Assembly (NCBI RefSeq): GCF_000753715.1
Contig: NZ_JPER01000001.1
Coordinates: 62,001-126,000, forward strand
Direction of reading: 5' to 3'
Length of the DNA: 64,000 bases
Source of the DNA: Pseudidiomarina salinarum
GTDB taxonomy: Bacteria; Pseudomonadota; Gammaproteobacteria; Enterobacterales; Alteromonadaceae
Below are positions 10,268-21,523 of this stretch, piece by piece; positions within the stretch are counted from its first letter, which is position 1, and each line of letters begins with the position of its first letter. A model generated the notes under the pieces. It was not told the origin of the DNA, searched no databases, and worked only from the letters and a program-made list of their open reading frames with translations. Both the position numbers and the translations under genes were made by a program.

Positions 10268-10297
10268 TTGACAGGGGTCAAGACTCGCACCTAGACT
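10268..10297 (+). promoter_or_regulatory. Probable promoter of the dcw cluster (Pmra-like)
   Basis: A perfect TTGACA at 10268-10273 is followed after 18 bases by TAGACT at 10292-10297 (4 of 6 to consensus). The expected transcription start is around 10304, which places the TGTGG repeats that follow directly over the start region. No other convincing promoter was seen in the 238 bases between the two divergent genes. Confidence 0.6.
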
Positions 10298-10304
10298 GTC
10301 TAAT

Positions 10305-10340
10305 TGTGGGGATTTGTGGATAATTGTGGATCGCTCTGGA
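10305..10340 (+). promoter_or_regulatory. Tandem 10-bp-spaced repeats, probable MraZ operator
   Basis: Four hexamers stand exactly 10 bases apart, on one face of the helix: TGTGGG at 10305, TGTGGA at 10315, TGTGGA at 10325 and TCTGGA at 10335. MraZ of E. coli represses its own operon by binding tandem TGGG-type repeats with the same spacing just upstream of mraZ. The position, between promoter and mraZ start, fits autoregulation. Binding itself is inferred. Confidence 0.65.
10315..10323 (-). promoter_or_regulatory. Perfect DnaA-box sequence inside the mraZ operator
   Basis: The complement of 10315-10323 reads TTATCCACA, the consensus high-affinity DnaA box. It coincides with the second of the four MraZ-type repeats, so it may simply be a by-product of them; the third repeat departs from the box at two positions. 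Whether DnaA binds is not shown by the sequence. Confidence 0.35.
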
Positions 10341-10379
10341 TCAAAAGGAAAGGATCGCAGGGATTCAGTGGGGACAACC

Positions 10380-10838
10380 ATGTTTCGTGGCGCAGCAGCA
10401 CTCAGTCTTGATGACAAAGGTCGACTTGCGATACCGTCAAAGTATCGGAAGAGCCTGCTGCTGGATTGCGAAGGGCAAATGGTTTGTACCATTGATATCA
10501 AACAACCTTGTTTACTGCTGTACCCGCTGCCGCAATGGCAGCTAATCGAACAGAAACTCACCACGTTATCCAGTATGAACCCCGCGGAGCGTCGTCTCCA
10601 ACGCCTGTTACTAGGCCACGCCGAAGACTGCCAGATGGATAAGAATGGTCGCATTCTGATCGCACCAACCCTGCGCCAGCATGCCGATCTGAGCAAAAAG
10701 ATCATGATCATCGGTCAGCTCAATAAATTTGAACTCTGGTCAGAAGACGCGTGGCAAGCGCAGGTTGCCGCCGATATGGCAGCAGAACAGGAAGATGACT
10801 TGGCACTCAGTGATCGATTACAAGACTTCTCATTATAA
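10380..10838 (+). CDS. mraZ: Transcriptional regulator MraZ
   Basis: A 152-residue protein with two SpoVT/AbrB-like domains, each with the family's DxxGR signature: [14 protein letters not shown] near the N-terminus and [14 protein letters not shown] in the second half. It forms ring-shaped oligomers that bind the repeats upstream and represses the division and cell-wall cluster it leads. The frame is open from 10314, but the ATG at 10380 ([15 protein letters not shown]) matches the universal MraZ start and follows a GGGG ribosome site. Its stop shares one base with the rsmH start. Confidence 0.96.
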   Translation: MFRGAAALSLDDKGRLAIPSKYRKSLLLDCEGQMVCTIDIKQPCLLLYPLPQWQLIEQKLTTLSSMNPAERRLQRLLLGHAEDCQMDKNGRILIAPTLRQHADLSKKIMIIGQLNKFELWSEDAWQAQVAADMAAEQEDDLALSDRLQDFSL

Positions 10839-11788
10839 TGACAATAAAAGCGCCGCAACATGTCTCGGTGCTGCTACAGGAGTCCATTGAGGCTCTTGCC
10901 ATCAGACCAGACGGAATTTATCTTGATGCTACCTTCGGCCGGGGGGGGCATTCGCGCGCTATCCTGTCACAATTAAATAGTCAGGGACAACTTATAGCTC
11001 TGGATCGCGACCCCACCGCGATCGAGGCCGCTCAGTCACTGGCGGAAGATCCTCGCTTTACCATAATCCACACCCCGTTTTCCCGCCTTGATGAGGTGCT
11101 GGAAACGCAGCAATTGCGTGGCCGGCTTGATGGTATTTTGTTTGACCTCGGCGTGTCCTCCCCACAACTGGACGAAGCCGGACGGGGCTTCAGTTTTATG
11201 CGCGAAGGCCCCCTTGATATGCGTATGGATACCAGCAGCGGCCCCACCGCAGCTGACTTTGTTAATACCGCCAGCGCTGATGAAATTGCCCGCGTACTCA
11301 GAGATTACGGCGAAGAGCGGTTTGCCTGGCGGATTGCTCAGGCGATCCTGGCGCGCCGCGTGGACCAGCCGCTGCGAACTACGCATGAGCTGGCTGCGCT
11401 GATTGATGCCGCCGTACCTTTTAAAGATAAGCATAAGCATCCAGCAACCCGCAGCTTCCAGGCTATCCGCATCCACATTAACCGGGAGCTGGAAGAAATT
11501 GAAGAAGCGCTGGCGGCAGCAGTTTACGGTCTGAAGCCAGAAGGCCGGCTGGTGGTGATCAGCTTCCACAGTCTGGAAGACCGGATTGTAAAACGTTTCA
11601 TGCGGGCCCAGAGCCAGGGGCGGAAGATCCCGCCCGGATTGCCCTTGCGTGACGATCAGATTGATCGCGGCGAAACGCTGCGGCTGGTGGGTAAAGCGAT
11701 TAAGCCTTCTACCGGTGAAATTCAGGAAAATCCGCGGGCCCGTAGTTCGGTTCTGCGGATTGCAGCGAGGTTAGCTTATGACGACTAG
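10838..11788 (+). CDS. rsmH: 16S rRNA (cytosine-1402-N4)-methyltransferase
   Basis: A 316-residue SAM-dependent enzyme that N4-methylates C1402 of 16S rRNA, the same nucleotide that RsmI, encoded upstream, 2'-O-methylates. The hallmark [18 protein letters not shown]-binding loop, [28 protein letters not shown] and [16 protein letters not shown] are all present. The start forms TAATG with the mraZ stop, and the 3' end overlaps ftsL by 11 bases. Confidence 0.97.
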   Translation: MTIKAPQHVSVLLQESIEALAIRPDGIYLDATFGRGGHSRAILSQLNSQGQLIALDRDPTAIEAAQSLAEDPRFTIIHTPFSRLDEVLETQQLRGRLDGILFDLGVSSPQLDEAGRGFSFMREGPLDMRMDTSSGPTAADFVNTASADEIARVLRDYGEERFAWRIAQAILARRVDQPLRTTHELAALIDAAVPFKDKHKHPATRSFQAIRIHINRELEEIEEALAAAVYGLKPEGRLVVISFHSLEDRIVKRFMRAQSQGRKIPPGLPLRDDQIDRGETLRLVGKAIKPSTGEIQENPRARSSVLRIAARLAYDD

Positions 11789-12095
11789 CCGCGTACCCGC
11801 TTTGTTTACCGTCATGTTCGATGACATTCGCCAGCAACTGCTGCTGGTGGTGTTGTTTCTGGCGGTGGTGTTGAGTTCGCTGACGGTGGTTTATGTCGCT
11901 CATGCACATCGTCTGATCACTACCGAGCGTGACAACCTGCTCTCCGACCGGGATAACCTGGATATCGAATGGCGCCATCTGCAGATTGAACAGAACGCCC
12001 TGACCGAGCATAGCCGGGTAGAGCGCATCGCTGAACAGCGGCTGGACATGATCCGTCCGGAAGGCAAACAGGAGGTGCTGGTACCATGGCAGTAA
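11778..12095 (+). CDS. ftsL: Cell division protein FtsL
   Basis: A 105-residue bitopic inner-membrane protein with a short cytoplasmic tail, one membrane helix (about 21-41, [21 protein letters not shown]) and a periplasmic coiled-coil-prone segment rich in Leu/Glu/Arg heptads ([25 protein letters not shown]). This is the normal FtsL layout; FtsL joins FtsB and FtsQ and activates FtsWI. Sequence conservation in the family is low, so the call rests on topology, length and position between rsmH and ftsI, which overlap it by 11 and 10 bases. Confidence 0.92.
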   Translation: MTTSRVPALFTVMFDDIRQQLLLVVLFLAVVLSSLTVVYVAHAHRLITTERDNLLSDRDNLDIEWRHLQIEQNALTEHSRVERIAEQRLDMIRPEGKQEVLVPWQ

Positions 12096-13825
12096 CTCCG
12101 AACCGTCGTAATAAAAAAATGACTCCGAAGCAGGGCAGCGGGCGTTTCTATTTCTCCATGCTGGTGCTGGCGCTGGTGTTTGGCTCGCTGGTTGCGCGCG
12201 CGGCCTATATTCAGGTAATTGAGCCCGAACGACTGATCTTTGAAGGTGATCGCCGTTCATTACGGGCAGATACCACCGAAGTCCAGCGCGGTACCATAGT
12301 TGATCGTAATGGCCGCGAGCTGGCTGTTAGTGTGCCGGTTCAGACCGTCTGGGCAGATCCACAACGCATACATGAAGGACTTGGCCTGGATAACCGCGAG
12401 CGCTGGCTGGCGCTGGCAGAAGTATTTCGTACTGATGTCGATGAGCTGATTGCGAAAGTGGCGGATCCAGACCGGCGCTTTGTTTACCTGGAGCGTAAAG
12501 TCACCCCGGCAGTTGCGGAGTTTGTGCGGCAGTTGGGTATTCCGGGCATCTATCTGAAAACCGAATCACGGCGTTTTTACCCGGTCGGCGAAATTACTGC
12601 CCATGTGGTGGGCTTTACCGACATCGACGGCCGCGGCATTGAAGGCCTGGAAGCGATTTACGACAGTGTTTTAACCGGCACCCCGGGGGAGCGGGTTTAC
12701 CGCAAGGACGCACAAGGGCGGGTTGTTGAGGAAGTGCGGGTAACTGCAGCAGAACAACCAAAACAACTGACGCTGAGCATTGATCAACGTCTGCAATCAC
12801 TCGCTTACGCTGAGCTGAAAAAAGCCGTGCGCTATCACCAGGCAACATCCGGCTCAGCAGTGATTGTCGACGTGCAGACCGGCGAGGTCCTCGCGATGGT
12901 CAACAGCCCGTCCTACAACCCGAATAATCGTACCGACCTGCAAGCCCACCGCATGCGCAATCGCGCGGTAACCGATGCTTATGAGCCCGGTTCGACGGTG
13001 AAGCCGCTGACGGTGCTGGCTGGCCTTGAAGCCGGCGCCATTACTGCCGATCAGGTGATTGATACCTCACCAGGCTGGTTGCGCTTAGGTGGCCGGCGGG
13101 TCAGCGACCCGGTTAACCGCGGTAAGTTGACGGTAACCGAGGTACTGAAAGAATCCAGTAATGTGGGCTCAGCCAAGATTGCGCTGGCCACGGGCATTGA
13201 TAAAATGCTGGCCACTTATGCGGCAGTTGGATTCGGCAACGATACCGGTGTCGCCTTGCTCGGCGAAAGCTACGGTATTCTGCAGAACCGGCGGCGCTCC
13301 TCAGATTTCGAAACCGCGACCTTGTCCTACGGGTATGGCGTATCCGTCACTACCCTGCAGTTGGCGCAGATGTACGCCATTATTGGCAACGGCGGTATTC
13401 AGCGGCCACTGACCGTGCAACGCCGTGAAGGCGCGCCGGCTGGCCAGCGGGTGGTCAGCGAGGCCAATGCCAAAGCGGTGCTGGGCATGCTCGAGCAGGT
13501 GGTCGTTGATGGCTCCGGCAAGCGGGCGCGGGTTCGCGGTTACCGGGTTGCCGGTAAAACCGGAACCTCCCGTAAAGCAGTAGCCGGTGGCTATGGTGAT
13601 GAATATGTGACCTTATTTGCCGGGGTGGCGCCGGTCAGCGACCCGCGGCTCGCGGTGGTTGTGACCATTAATGAGCCCCGCGGTGATGAATATTATGGTA
13701 GTGACGTGTCGGCGCCGGTATTTGCCGAAATTGTCGGTGATGCTTTGCGGCTGCTGAACGTGCCACCGGATAATCTCGAAGATACCCAACTGAAAGTAGC
13801 TGGCTTCGGAGGTGTCCATGATTAG
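12086..13825 (+). CDS. ftsI: Septal peptidoglycan transpeptidase FtsI (PBP3)
   Basis: A 579-residue class B penicillin-binding protein that cross-links septal peptidoglycan together with FtsW. It has one N-terminal membrane anchor (about 22-40), a pedestal domain beginning near RGTIVDRNGRELAVSVP, and a transpeptidase domain with the active-site triad of motifs: SxxK in PGSTVKPLTV, SSN in ESSNVGSAKIA and KTGTS in VAGKTGTSRKAV. The length matches E. coli FtsI. It overlaps ftsL by 10 bases and murE by 8. Confidence 0.97.
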   Translation: MAVTPNRRNKKMTPKQGSGRFYFSMLVLALVFGSLVARAAYIQVIEPERLIFEGDRRSLRADTTEVQRGTIVDRNGRELAVSVPVQTVWADPQRIHEGLGLDNRERWLALAEVFRTDVDELIAKVADPDRRFVYLERKVTPAVAEFVRQLGIPGIYLKTESRRFYPVGEITAHVVGFTDIDGRGIEGLEAIYDSVLTGTPGERVYRKDAQGRVVEEVRVTAAEQPKQLTLSIDQRLQSLAYAELKKAVRYHQATSGSAVIVDVQTGEVLAMVNSPSYNPNNRTDLQAHRMRNRAVTDAYEPGSTVKPLTVLAGLEAGAITADQVIDTSPGWLRLGGRRVSDPVNRGKLTVTEVLKESSNVGSAKIALATGIDKMLATYAAVGFGNDTGVALLGESYGILQNRRRSSDFETATLSYGYGVSVTTLQLAQMYAIIGNGGIQRPLTVQRREGAPAGQRVVSEANAKAVLGMLEQVVVDGSGKRARVRGYRVAGKTGTSRKAVAGGYGDEYVTLFAGVAPVSDPRLAVVVTINEPRGDEYYGSDVSAPVFAEIVGDALRLLNVPPDNLEDTQLKVAGFGGVHD

Positions 13826-15296
13826 TATCAGGCAACTGTTGCCCGACTATCCGCTGCAACTACCCCAGCTTGAAATTAGCGGCCTGAAATCCGACAGCCG
13901 GCAAGTAGCTCCGGGCGATGCTTTCGTTGCGGTGCCGGGCTACCAGACCGACGGCAGAGATTATATAGACGCCGCCATTCTGGCTGGCGCCAAAGTGATA
14001 TTCAGCGCCTCCGATAGCTACGGTGTGGCCGAGCGCGGCACCGCCTGGGTGATTGAAGTTCCGCAGCTGAAAGACGATTTGTCGCAGCTGGCTGCGCGTT
14101 TTTACGGTGAACCTGCCCGGCGCGCGAAAATCATTGGTGTAACCGGTACCAACGGTAAGACCTCAGTAACCTATCTGATTGCACAGCTGCTGGAAACGCT
14201 GGGCGTACGGGCTGGTGTGATCGGCACCACCGGCAGTGGCTTCCCCGGCATGTTGTTGCCTGAACAGCACACCACCCCTGATGCAATTACCGTACAACAG
14301 CGGCTGGCAACCCTGGTGGCCGAGGGCGCCGGCGTGGTGGCTATGGAAGTATCTTCCCACGCGCTGGTGCAGCGCCGGGTAGAAGCTATCCAGTTTGCCG
14401 TCGGTGCCGCGACCAATATCAGCCGCGACCACCTGGACTATCATGGCACCATGGCAAATTATGCCGGCGCCAAGCGGCGATTATTTACTGAACTCGATAC
14501 CCGCCACAGCGTTCTGAACGTGGACGATGCCGCGCTGTCGGCCTGGCTGCCGGACCGCTCCGACAGCTGGCGCGTCAGTCTCAGCCCGCAACAGCACGAG
14601 AAGGCGCTGTGGGCCAGCGATCTTGAATTTAATGACCAGGGCACTGCCTTCACCATTAATTATGGCGGCAAGCAGGTGCAGGTGCGCTCGGCCTTACTGG
14701 GCCGCTTCAATGTCTATAACCTGCTGGTTGCTATCGCCAGCGTGGTGGCGCTGGGCTATGAACTGCCGGCAGTCGCTGCCGCTGCCGAGCGCCTTCATGC
14801 CGTTCCGGGGCGGATGGAAGCCTTTGGCGGCAGCGCCGGGCAACCGCTGGTGATCGTGGACTACGCGCATACTCCTGATGCGTTGCAGCAGGTGCTTGAA
14901 GCCCTGCGTCCGCACTGTCGGGGCAAGCTCTGGTGTCTGTTTGGCTGCGGTGGCGATCGCGATCGCGGCAAGCGTCCGCAAATGGGCGGCGTTGCGGCGA
15001 AACTCGCCGATCAGGTTGTGGTCACAGATGATAATCCACGTACCGAAGAGCCGCAGCAAATCGTTCAGGATATTCTTGCCGGCATGCCGGTACGTGACCA
15101 TGTCAGAGTGGTTGAAGGCCGCCACGAAGCCGTGCTGGCAACCATAGGTAAAGCCGGCGCCGATGACATCGTCTTGCTGGCCGGCAAAGGCCATGAGGAT
15201 TATCAGGTCGTTGGGCAAAAGCGCTTGCCATACGACGAACGTCAGGTTGTTGCGGACTGGTTTGCGCAACATCAGAATCGCGGGGTGCGGTCATGA
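13818..15296 (+). CDS. murE: UDP-MurNAc-L-Ala-D-Glu:meso-diaminopimelate ligase
   Basis: A 492-residue ATP-dependent ligase adding the third residue of the peptidoglycan stem. The P-loop is GVTGTNGKTSVTYLIAQ, and the DNPR motif (VVTDDNPRTEEPQQ) marks specificity for meso-diaminopimelate rather than lysine, as expected for a Gram-negative. The frame is open from a GTG at 13812, but that codon overlaps the GGAGG ribosome site, so the ATG at 13818, 5 bases beyond it, is the better start. The stop overlaps murF by 4 bases (ATGA). Confidence 0.97.
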   Translation: MISIRQLLPDYPLQLPQLEISGLKSDSRQVAPGDAFVAVPGYQTDGRDYIDAAILAGAKVIFSASDSYGVAERGTAWVIEVPQLKDDLSQLAARFYGEPARRAKIIGVTGTNGKTSVTYLIAQLLETLGVRAGVIGTTGSGFPGMLLPEQHTTPDAITVQQRLATLVAEGAGVVAMEVSSHALVQRRVEAIQFAVGAATNISRDHLDYHGTMANYAGAKRRLFTELDTRHSVLNVDDAALSAWLPDRSDSWRVSLSPQQHEKALWASDLEFNDQGTAFTINYGGKQVQVRSALLGRFNVYNLLVAIASVVALGYELPAVAAAAERLHAVPGRMEAFGGSAGQPLVIVDYAHTPDALQQVLEALRPHCRGKLWCLFGCGGDRDRGKRPQMGGVAAKLADQVVVTDDNPRTEEPQQIVQDILAGMPVRDHVRVVEGRHEAVLATIGKAGADDIVLLAGKGHEDYQVVGQKRLPYDERQVVADWFAQHQNRGVRS

Positions 15297-16729
15297 TTAA
15301 TACCGATCTGCAGTGGATTTGTAGCGCCGTCAACGGCGAGCTTATTGGTGCTAATGAGCCGGTATCCACGGTCAGTACCGATACCCGACAGTTACCGCGG
15401 GGCTGCCTGTTCATTGCCCTGAAAGGGCCGAACTTTGATGCTCATGACTTTGCTGAGCAAGCGATTGAAAAAGGCGCCGCGGCATTAGTGGTGAGCCGCA
15501 AGCTAGCGGTATCGGTGCCGCAGATTGTGGTTGCCGATACCCATCATGCGTTAGGTGAATTAGGCGCTGCGGTAAAAGCCAAAGTGCAGCCGAAGACCAT
15601 CGCCATTACCGGCAGCAGCGGCAAGACCACGGTAAAAGAGATGCTGGCCGCTATTTTGCGCACCCAGGGTCAGGTACTGGCGACCGCCGGTAACTTCAAC
15701 AATGATATCGGTGTGCCCCTGACGCTGTTGCGGCTTGAACCCCAGCATGACTTTGCGGTGATTGAACTCGGCGCCAATCACATTGGCGAAATTGCCTATA
15801 CCACGCGTCTGACTAATCCCGATGTGGCGATCATTAACAATGTCGCGCCGGCTCATGTTGAGGGCTTCGGTGACCTGCATGGCGTATTCAGGGCTAAATC
15901 CGAGATTTTCCGGGGCTTAGGCGACGGTGGTCTGGCACTGACCCCGGCCAATTCTCAGTTTGCCAGTTGCTGGCAGCAACAGCTTGCGGATCGTCGCCAC
16001 CTGACATTCGGGCGCCGCGCCGACGAACAGAGTGAGCCGGCAATCACCGCCAGTAACGTTGAGCTAAACGAACAGGGCTGTGCCGCTTTTACCGTACACT
16101 TACCGGCAACCCTGACCGGCGCCGCTCAGCAGGAACAGATCCAGCTGAATCTGCCAGGTTTACACAATGTTGACAATGCTCTGGTAGCGATCAGTGCGGC
16201 AGTTGCGGTAGGTTGTCCGCTGTCTGACGCCCGGGTCGCGCTGGCGAACTTAACACCGGTTACCGGCCGCCTGCAGGTTATCCAAATCAACCCCGGTGTG
16301 AAGCTCATTGATGACAGTTATAACGCCAATGTCGGCTCGGTTAAAGCGGCACTGGATATGCTGGCGGTTTATCCCGGCTACCGGATGATGGTGCTTGGAG
16401 ATATGGGTGAACTGGGCAGTCAGGCCCGGCAATATCACGAAGAAGTCGGCGCCTACGCCATTGGTGCCGGCATTGATAATTTATATACCCTGGGGGTGTT
16501 GAGTCAGAGCGCCAGTGAAGTATTTAACGGCCGTGGCGGTCGTCACTTCTCCTACCTGGAGCGCCTGGTTGAAGCCATAATTGAGACCGTTTCTGCCACG
16601 GCAGCACCGGTCACTATTCTGGTGAAAGGATCACGCAGTGCCCATATGGAACGGGTCATCGAGGCTTTACAGCAACGCGCCGCTGACTTACAACCCGGCA
16701 CAACCAGAAAAGGAACCCACGCATGTTAG
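15293..16729 (+). CDS. murF: UDP-MurNAc-tripeptide:D-Ala-D-Ala ligase
   Basis: A 478-residue cytoplasmic ligase that attaches D-alanyl-D-alanine to complete the UDP-MurNAc-pentapeptide. It has the N-terminal substrate-binding domain ([22 protein letters not shown]), the ATP loop [14 protein letters not shown], a central motif with [12 protein letters not shown], and a C-terminal domain with [18 protein letters not shown]. The start ATGA overlaps the murE stop, and the end overlaps mraY by 7 bases. Confidence 0.97.
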   Translation: MINTDLQWICSAVNGELIGANEPVSTVSTDTRQLPRGCLFIALKGPNFDAHDFAEQAIEKGAAALVVSRKLAVSVPQIVVADTHHALGELGAAVKAKVQPKTIAITGSSGKTTVKEMLAAILRTQGQVLATAGNFNNDIGVPLTLLRLEPQHDFAVIELGANHIGEIAYTTRLTNPDVAIINNVAPAHVEGFGDLHGVFRAKSEIFRGLGDGGLALTPANSQFASCWQQQLADRRHLTFGRRADEQSEPAITASNVELNEQGCAAFTVHLPATLTGAAQQEQIQLNLPGLHNVDNALVAISAAVAVGCPLSDARVALANLTPVTGRLQVIQINPGVKLIDDSYNANVGSVKAALDMLAVYPGYRMMVLGDMGELGSQARQYHEEVGAYAIGAGIDNLYTLGVLSQSASEVFNGRGGRHFSYLERLVEAIIETVSATAAPVTILVKGSRSAHMERVIEALQQRAADLQPGTTRKGTHAC

Positions 16730-17805
16730 TGTGGCTTGCGGAATACCTGACCCAATTTGCGACGGCGTTTAACGTCTTCTCGTATCTGACGATGCGCGCG
16801 ATCCTGAGCGTACTGACGGCGTTGCTGGTATCGCTGTGGATGGGGCCGCACTTGATCCGTTATCTGCAGCGGCTGCAGATTGGCCAGTCGGTGCGGGATG
16901 ACGGACCACAATCGCATCTGAGCAAGGCGGGTACGCCCACTATGGGTGGTGTGCTGATTATCGCCTCTATTGTCCTTTCGACACTGCTCTGGGCTGACCT
17001 CAGTAACCGTTACGTTCAGGTGGTGCTCGGTGTGGTAATTGGCTTCGGGCTGGTGGGCTTTATTGATGACTACCGCAAGGTGGTACAGAAAAACTCACGC
17101 GGGCTGCCGGCGCGCTGGAAATACTTCTGGCAATCGGCGATTGCCACCCTGGCCGCGGTATTTTTATATGCCAACGCCACTATCGGCGCGGAAACGCAGT
17201 TGCTGGTGCCCTTTTTCAAAGATGTCATGCCCCAGTTAGGCTTGCTGTACATCCTGCTGGCCTATTTTGTGATTGTCGGTACCAGTAATGCGGTGAACCT
17301 TACTGACGGACTCGACGGCCTGGCCATAGTGCCAACGATTATGGTTGCCGCCGCGCTCGGTATTTTCGCTTATGCCTCGGGCAATATTAATTTTGCCGGC
17401 TACCTGAACATTCCGCATCTGCCGCTGGCCGGTGAACTGATTGTGGTTTGTACCGCGATTTGCGGGGCTGGCCTTGGCTTCCTGTGGTTTAACACCTACC
17501 CGGCGCTGGTATTTATGGGCGATGTCGGCTCGCTCGCCTTAGGCGCGGCATTGGGCGTTATCGCGGTCATGGTCCGGCAGGAACTAATTCTCTTTATTAT
17601 GGGCGGCGTGTTCGTGATGGAAACCGTCTCCGTCATGTTGCAGGTAGGCTCGTACAAACTACGCGGCAAACGGGTTTTCCGCATGGCACCGATTCATCAT
17701 CATTACGAACTTAAAGGCTGGCCAGAGCCGCGCGTCATTGTGCGCTTCTGGATCTTATCGCTGGTGTTCGTACTGATCGCGCTGGCTTCACTGAAACTAA
17801 GGTAA
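16723..17805 (+). CDS. mraY: Phospho-MurNAc-pentapeptide transferase MraY
   Basis: A 360-residue polytopic membrane enzyme that moves phospho-MurNAc-pentapeptide onto undecaprenyl phosphate to make lipid I. The family motifs are clear: [24 protein letters not shown] (catalytic aspartates), [32 protein letters not shown] and the histidine-rich [15 protein letters not shown] cytoplasmic loop. The length equals that of E. coli MraY. It starts 7 bases before the end of murF and is followed after 13 bases by murD. Confidence 0.98.
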   Translation: MLVWLAEYLTQFATAFNVFSYLTMRAILSVLTALLVSLWMGPHLIRYLQRLQIGQSVRDDGPQSHLSKAGTPTMGGVLIIASIVLSTLLWADLSNRYVQVVLGVVIGFGLVGFIDDYRKVVQKNSRGLPARWKYFWQSAIATLAAVFLYANATIGAETQLLVPFFKDVMPQLGLLYILLAYFVIVGTSNAVNLTDGLDGLAIVPTIMVAAALGIFAYASGNINFAGYLNIPHLPLAGELIVVCTAICGAGLGFLWFNTYPALVFMGDVGSLALGAALGVIAVMVRQELILFIMGGVFVMETVSVMLQVGSYKLRGKRVFRMAPIHHHYELKGWPEPRVIVRFWILSLVFVLIALASLKLR

Positions 17806-17818
17806 TTAAGGTAAGAAA

Positions 17819-19186
17819 ATGCAGCAACTGGCAGCACTGGACACATATGACACTATCGGAGTGGTCGGCCTCGGCCAGACCGGTCTGTCGTGTGTGCGCT
17901 ACTTGCTGAGCCAGGGCCTGAAGCCGGTGGTGTTTGATACCCGCTCAGCGCCGGCTGGTATTACCGCATTGCAAGACCTGGATCCGACAGTTGAAGTGCA
18001 TACCGGGCCCCTTGATCCGGCGCTATTGATGGAAATGGACTTGCTGATCCTCAGTCCCGGTATTGATACCCGGCTGGAAGCGATTCAACTGGCCAAAGAC
18101 GCTGACATCCCGTTAACCGGGGATATTGAAATCTTTGGCACTCTGGTGGACAAGCCCATTATTGGTATCACCGGCTCGAACGGCAAGTCTACGGTCACAC
18201 GACTGGCGGGTGAGCTGGTACAGGCGACCGGCCGTAAAGTGGCTGTGGGCGGAAATATTGGCGTACCGGTGCTGGATCTGATTATGGCGGATGACCAGGA
18301 TCAGGTAGACGTCTATGTGCTTGAGTTATCCAGCTTTCAGCTTGATCTTATTCACAACCTGAAACTTACCGCGGCGACCATACTCAATATCAGTGACGAC
18401 CATCTCGACCGGTATGCGAGCGCGCAGGAATACGCGGCATCCAAACAGCGGATTTATAACTTTACCAGTACGGCGGTTTGGAACCGTGAGCAGCGGTTAA
18501 CCGCGCCACGGTATCTGCCACTGGATCAACAGCTTAGTTTTGGCGCTGATGAAAGTGATGAGCAATTGCCCGGGTTATTCGGGCTGCATCAGGACGACGG
18601 TCAGCCAGCCATTGGCTGGAACGGCAAGGTGTTACTGAAAGCATCGGAATTACAGTTAACCGGCGTACATAACCTGTTGAATGTACAGGCGGCACTGGCG
18701 CTGGTTTCAGCGCTTGGTATAAACCCTCCTGAAGTGATTGAGGCGGTGCGCCAGTTCCGCGGTTTACCCCATCGTTGCGAACTGGTTGGTGAATATCAGG
18801 GTGTGCAATGGGTCAATGACTCCAAAGCGACTAACATTGGTGCTGCAGAAGCCGCTATCAAAGGCGTACGCGAACTAGTACCCGGCAAGCTGATTCTGAT
18901 TGCCGGCGGCGACGGCAAGGGTGCTGACTTCAGCCAGTTCCGTGATGCGCTACGCCACGTTGACGCGCTGATTACCCTGGGAAAAGACGGTGACCGCATT
19001 GCCGCCTATTATCCGGGGGCTAAAAAAGTGAGCTGTTTGCGCGAAGCCGTTGCGACCGCCAAAGGCGTTGCCGGTGAAGGCAGTATGGTGTTGTTGTCGC
19101 CGGCTTGTGCCAGCCTGGATATGTTCCGCAATTACGAAGATCGGGGCGAGCAGTTCCGGCAAGCTGTGGAGGCCTGCCATGCGTAA
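17819..19186 (+). CDS. murD: UDP-MurNAc-L-alanine:D-glutamate ligase
   Basis: A 455-residue ligase adding D-glutamate to UDP-MurNAc-L-Ala. It shows the N-terminal nucleotide-sugar domain ([16 protein letters not shown]), the ATP loop [16 protein letters not shown], a central domain motif ([14 protein letters not shown] and [10 protein letters not shown]) and the C-terminal domain with [17 protein letters not shown] and [12 protein letters not shown]. It is preceded by an AAGG ribosome site and overlaps ftsW by 8 bases. Confidence 0.97.
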   Translation: MQQLAALDTYDTIGVVGLGQTGLSCVRYLLSQGLKPVVFDTRSAPAGITALQDLDPTVEVHTGPLDPALLMEMDLLILSPGIDTRLEAIQLAKDADIPLTGDIEIFGTLVDKPIIGITGSNGKSTVTRLAGELVQATGRKVAVGGNIGVPVLDLIMADDQDQVDVYVLELSSFQLDLIHNLKLTAATILNISDDHLDRYASAQEYAASKQRIYNFTSTAVWNREQRLTAPRYLPLDQQLSFGADESDEQLPGLFGLHQDDGQPAIGWNGKVLLKASELQLTGVHNLLNVQAALALVSALGINPPEVIEAVRQFRGLPHRCELVGEYQGVQWVNDSKATNIGAAEAAIKGVRELVPGKLILIAGGDGKGADFSQFRDALRHVDALITLGKDGDRIAAYYPGAKKVSCLREAVATAKGVAGEGSMVLLSPACASLDMFRNYEDRGEQFRQAVEACHA

Positions 19187-20417
19187 CGAACAGCAACTCG
19201 AGCTCGGTATTCAGCAGACTGCCTTGCAGCAGTCACCCTGGCTGCGCCTGCGCGAATGGTGGTGGCCACAGGAAAATGCGCTCTACGATCGCGTGCTGTT
19301 ATGGCTGGCCTTGTCGTTGCTCGCAATCGGCCTGGTGATGGTGACTTCAGCATCGTTTCCGGTCGGTGAACGGCTGACCAATAATCCGTTTCATTTTGTT
19401 ATGCGCCATAGCATGTACCTGGTACTTGGCCTTGGTCTGCTGGCACTGGTTGTGCAGATACCGGTGCGCTACTGGTTTAATGGCAGCGCTGCGCTACTGA
19501 TGATTGCGCTGGGTATGCTGATCATGGTGCTGATTATCGGTCACGAAGTGAATGGTGCCAAACGCTGGATCCGGGTCGGCCCTGTGACCTTGCAGACCGC
19601 TGAACTTGCCAAGCTGTTCTTCCTGATTTATATGGCCAGTTATCTGCACCGTCGTTTTGACCAGGTACAGGAAAACCTGCGCGGATTTATCAAACCACTG
19701 GCCGTACTCTTCTGCTTTGCCATGTTATTGCTGCTACAGCCCGACTTTGGTTCGCTGGTGGTCATGTCATGCATCGTGGTCGGTATGTTATTTCTGGCCG
19801 GTGCCCGGTTGTGGCAGTTCTTCGGGGTTATTATTGTATTCGCGCTGGTGCTGACCCTGCTGATTGTCTACGAGCCCTATCGTATGCGTCGTATCGTTTC
19901 TTTCCTTGATCCCTGGCAGGACCCCTTCGGCAGCGGTTATCAGCTGACCCAGTCACTGATGGCGTTCGGCCGCGGAGACTGGTTAGGACAAGGCCTGGGT
20001 AACAGCATTCAGAAACTGCAATATCTGCCTGAAGCCCATACCGATTTTATTATGGCAGTGGTAGGCGAAGAGCTTGGCTTCATCGGCATCCTGCTGATCC
20101 TGATACTGGTCTTTGGCCTGGTACTGCGCGCCATGCAACTTGGTCACCGGGCCCTGCAAAGTGATCAGCAGAGCAAGCTGCAGTTTGGCGGCTTTGTTGC
20201 CTACGGCATTGGTATCTGGTTTGCCTTTCAGGCCATGGTCAATATTGGTGCGGCGGCGGGCTTGTTGCCCACCAAAGGCTTAACCCTGCCGCTGATCAGC
20301 TACGGCGGTACCAGTCTGCTGACCAGCTGCGTTGCCGTAGGAATACTGCTGCGCATCGATTATGAAGTGCGGCTGGCTCAGTTAAAAGTTGCGCCACGGC
20401 GCGGGGGGAGCCGATGA
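19179..20417 (+). CDS. ftsW: Septal peptidoglycan glycosyltransferase FtsW
   Basis: A 412-residue SEDS-family membrane protein that polymerises lipid II at the septum with FtsI. About ten membrane helices are evident, and SEDS motifs are present: [32 protein letters not shown], the loop [16 protein letters not shown], and [16 protein letters not shown]. The frame is open from 19050, within murD, but the ATG at 19179 follows GTGGAGG at 6 bases and gives the usual length. It overlaps murD by 8 bases and murG by 4. Confidence 0.97.
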   Translation: MRNEQQLELGIQQTALQQSPWLRLREWWWPQENALYDRVLLWLALSLLAIGLVMVTSASFPVGERLTNNPFHFVMRHSMYLVLGLGLLALVVQIPVRYWFNGSAALLMIALGMLIMVLIIGHEVNGAKRWIRVGPVTLQTAELAKLFFLIYMASYLHRRFDQVQENLRGFIKPLAVLFCFAMLLLLQPDFGSLVVMSCIVVGMLFLAGARLWQFFGVIIVFALVLTLLIVYEPYRMRRIVSFLDPWQDPFGSGYQLTQSLMAFGRGDWLGQGLGNSIQKLQYLPEAHTDFIMAVVGEELGFIGILLILILVFGLVLRAMQLGHRALQSDQQSKLQFGGFVAYGIGIWFAFQAMVNIGAAAGLLPTKGLTLPLISYGGTSLLTSCVAVGILLRIDYEVRLAQLKVAPRRGGSR

Positions 20418-21523
20418 ACCGGATACTCATTGCAGCAGCCGGCACTGGCGGACATGTATTTCCTGCACTGGCAGTGGCAGAGCGCCTGCGCCGCTATGGC
20501 TGGCAGGTGGTCTGGCTGGGCACCACCGAGCAGCGTTTAGAAGCGCGTATTGTGCCGGCTGCCGGTTTTACCCTGGAACAAATTGATATGCGCGGTATGC
20601 GTGGCCACGGCGTGGTGCGCAAACTGCTGGCGCCCTGGCAGCTATTCCGGGCCTTTCTGCAATGCCGTAAGCTGCTGCGTCAGCACCGTAGTCAGCTGGT
20701 GCTGACATTCGGCGGTTACGTTTGCGGTCCGGCCGGCCTGGCTGCGCGCTGGTGTGGTATTCCATTGCTGGTGCATGAACAGAACGCGGTCGCGGGCCTG
20801 ACCAATAAACTGCTGGCGCGGGTTGCCAGCCACACTATGGTTGGTTTTGCCGCTGCCCGGCAGCAGCTCCATAATGCCGAAGTTACGGGTAATCCGCTGC
20901 GCGAGGACTGGCTTAGCGAGATCATCGATGAGCCGACCACTGAGCAGCCATTCACGGTACTGGTCGTAGGCGGCAGCTTAGGCGCGCAGGCGCTTAATGA
21001 AGCGGTTCCCGAAGCAGTCGGTCAGCTCAATAATAAAGCGCAGCTAAAAATAATTCATCAGTGCGGCACCGGCCGCATTGCCGACGTTGAACAGGCCTAT
21101 CAGCGGGCGTGCATTGAGCAGGTGCAGGTGGTTGAGTTTATCGAAGCCATGCACTACGCCTACCAGCAGGCTGATGTGGTGATTTGCCGTGCAGGCGCGC
21201 TAACTGTCAGTGAACTGGCGGTGGTTGGCACGCCGGCGATTTTTGTGCCCTTGCCCCATGCGGTTGATGATCACCAGACCGCCAACGCCAGGGAACTGGT
21301 TAATGCCGGCGCAGCCTACCTGCTGCCGCAATCTGAACTGAAATCAGTTAAGCCCCTGACCCGGCTGCTCGGTGAGTTACGCTCACAGCCAGAGTTACGG
21401 CTGCAATTACGACAAAATGCCGCGAAAGCCGCGCGTCCTGATGCCACCGAAGCCGTGGTCAGTCAGTGTGAACGCTGGGCAAACGCAGAACAATCAAAGG
21501 CAGGCGATTATGATAAGAAGTAA
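20414..21523 (+). CDS. murG: Lipid I to lipid II GlcNAc transferase MurG
   Basis: A 369-residue GT-B glycosyltransferase at the inner membrane that adds GlcNAc to lipid I. Signature stretches: [65 protein letters not shown], and [27 protein letters not shown], which contains the donor-binding acidic and glycine residues. The start forms ATGA with the ftsW stop, and its 3' end overlaps murC by 14 bases. Confidence 0.97.
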   Translation: MNRILIAAAGTGGHVFPALAVAERLRRYGWQVVWLGTTEQRLEARIVPAAGFTLEQIDMRGMRGHGVVRKLLAPWQLFRAFLQCRKLLRQHRSQLVLTFGGYVCGPAGLAARWCGIPLLVHEQNAVAGLTNKLLARVASHTMVGFAAARQQLHNAEVTGNPLREDWLSEIIDEPTTEQPFTVLVVGGSLGAQALNEAVPEAVGQLNNKAQLKIIHQCGTGRIADVEQAYQRACIEQVQVVEFIEAMHYAYQQADVVICRAGALTVSELAVVGTPAIFVPLPHAVDDHQTANARELVNAGAAYLLPQSELKSVKPLTRLLGELRSQPELRLQLRQNAAKAARPDATEAVVSQCERWANAEQSKAGDYDKK

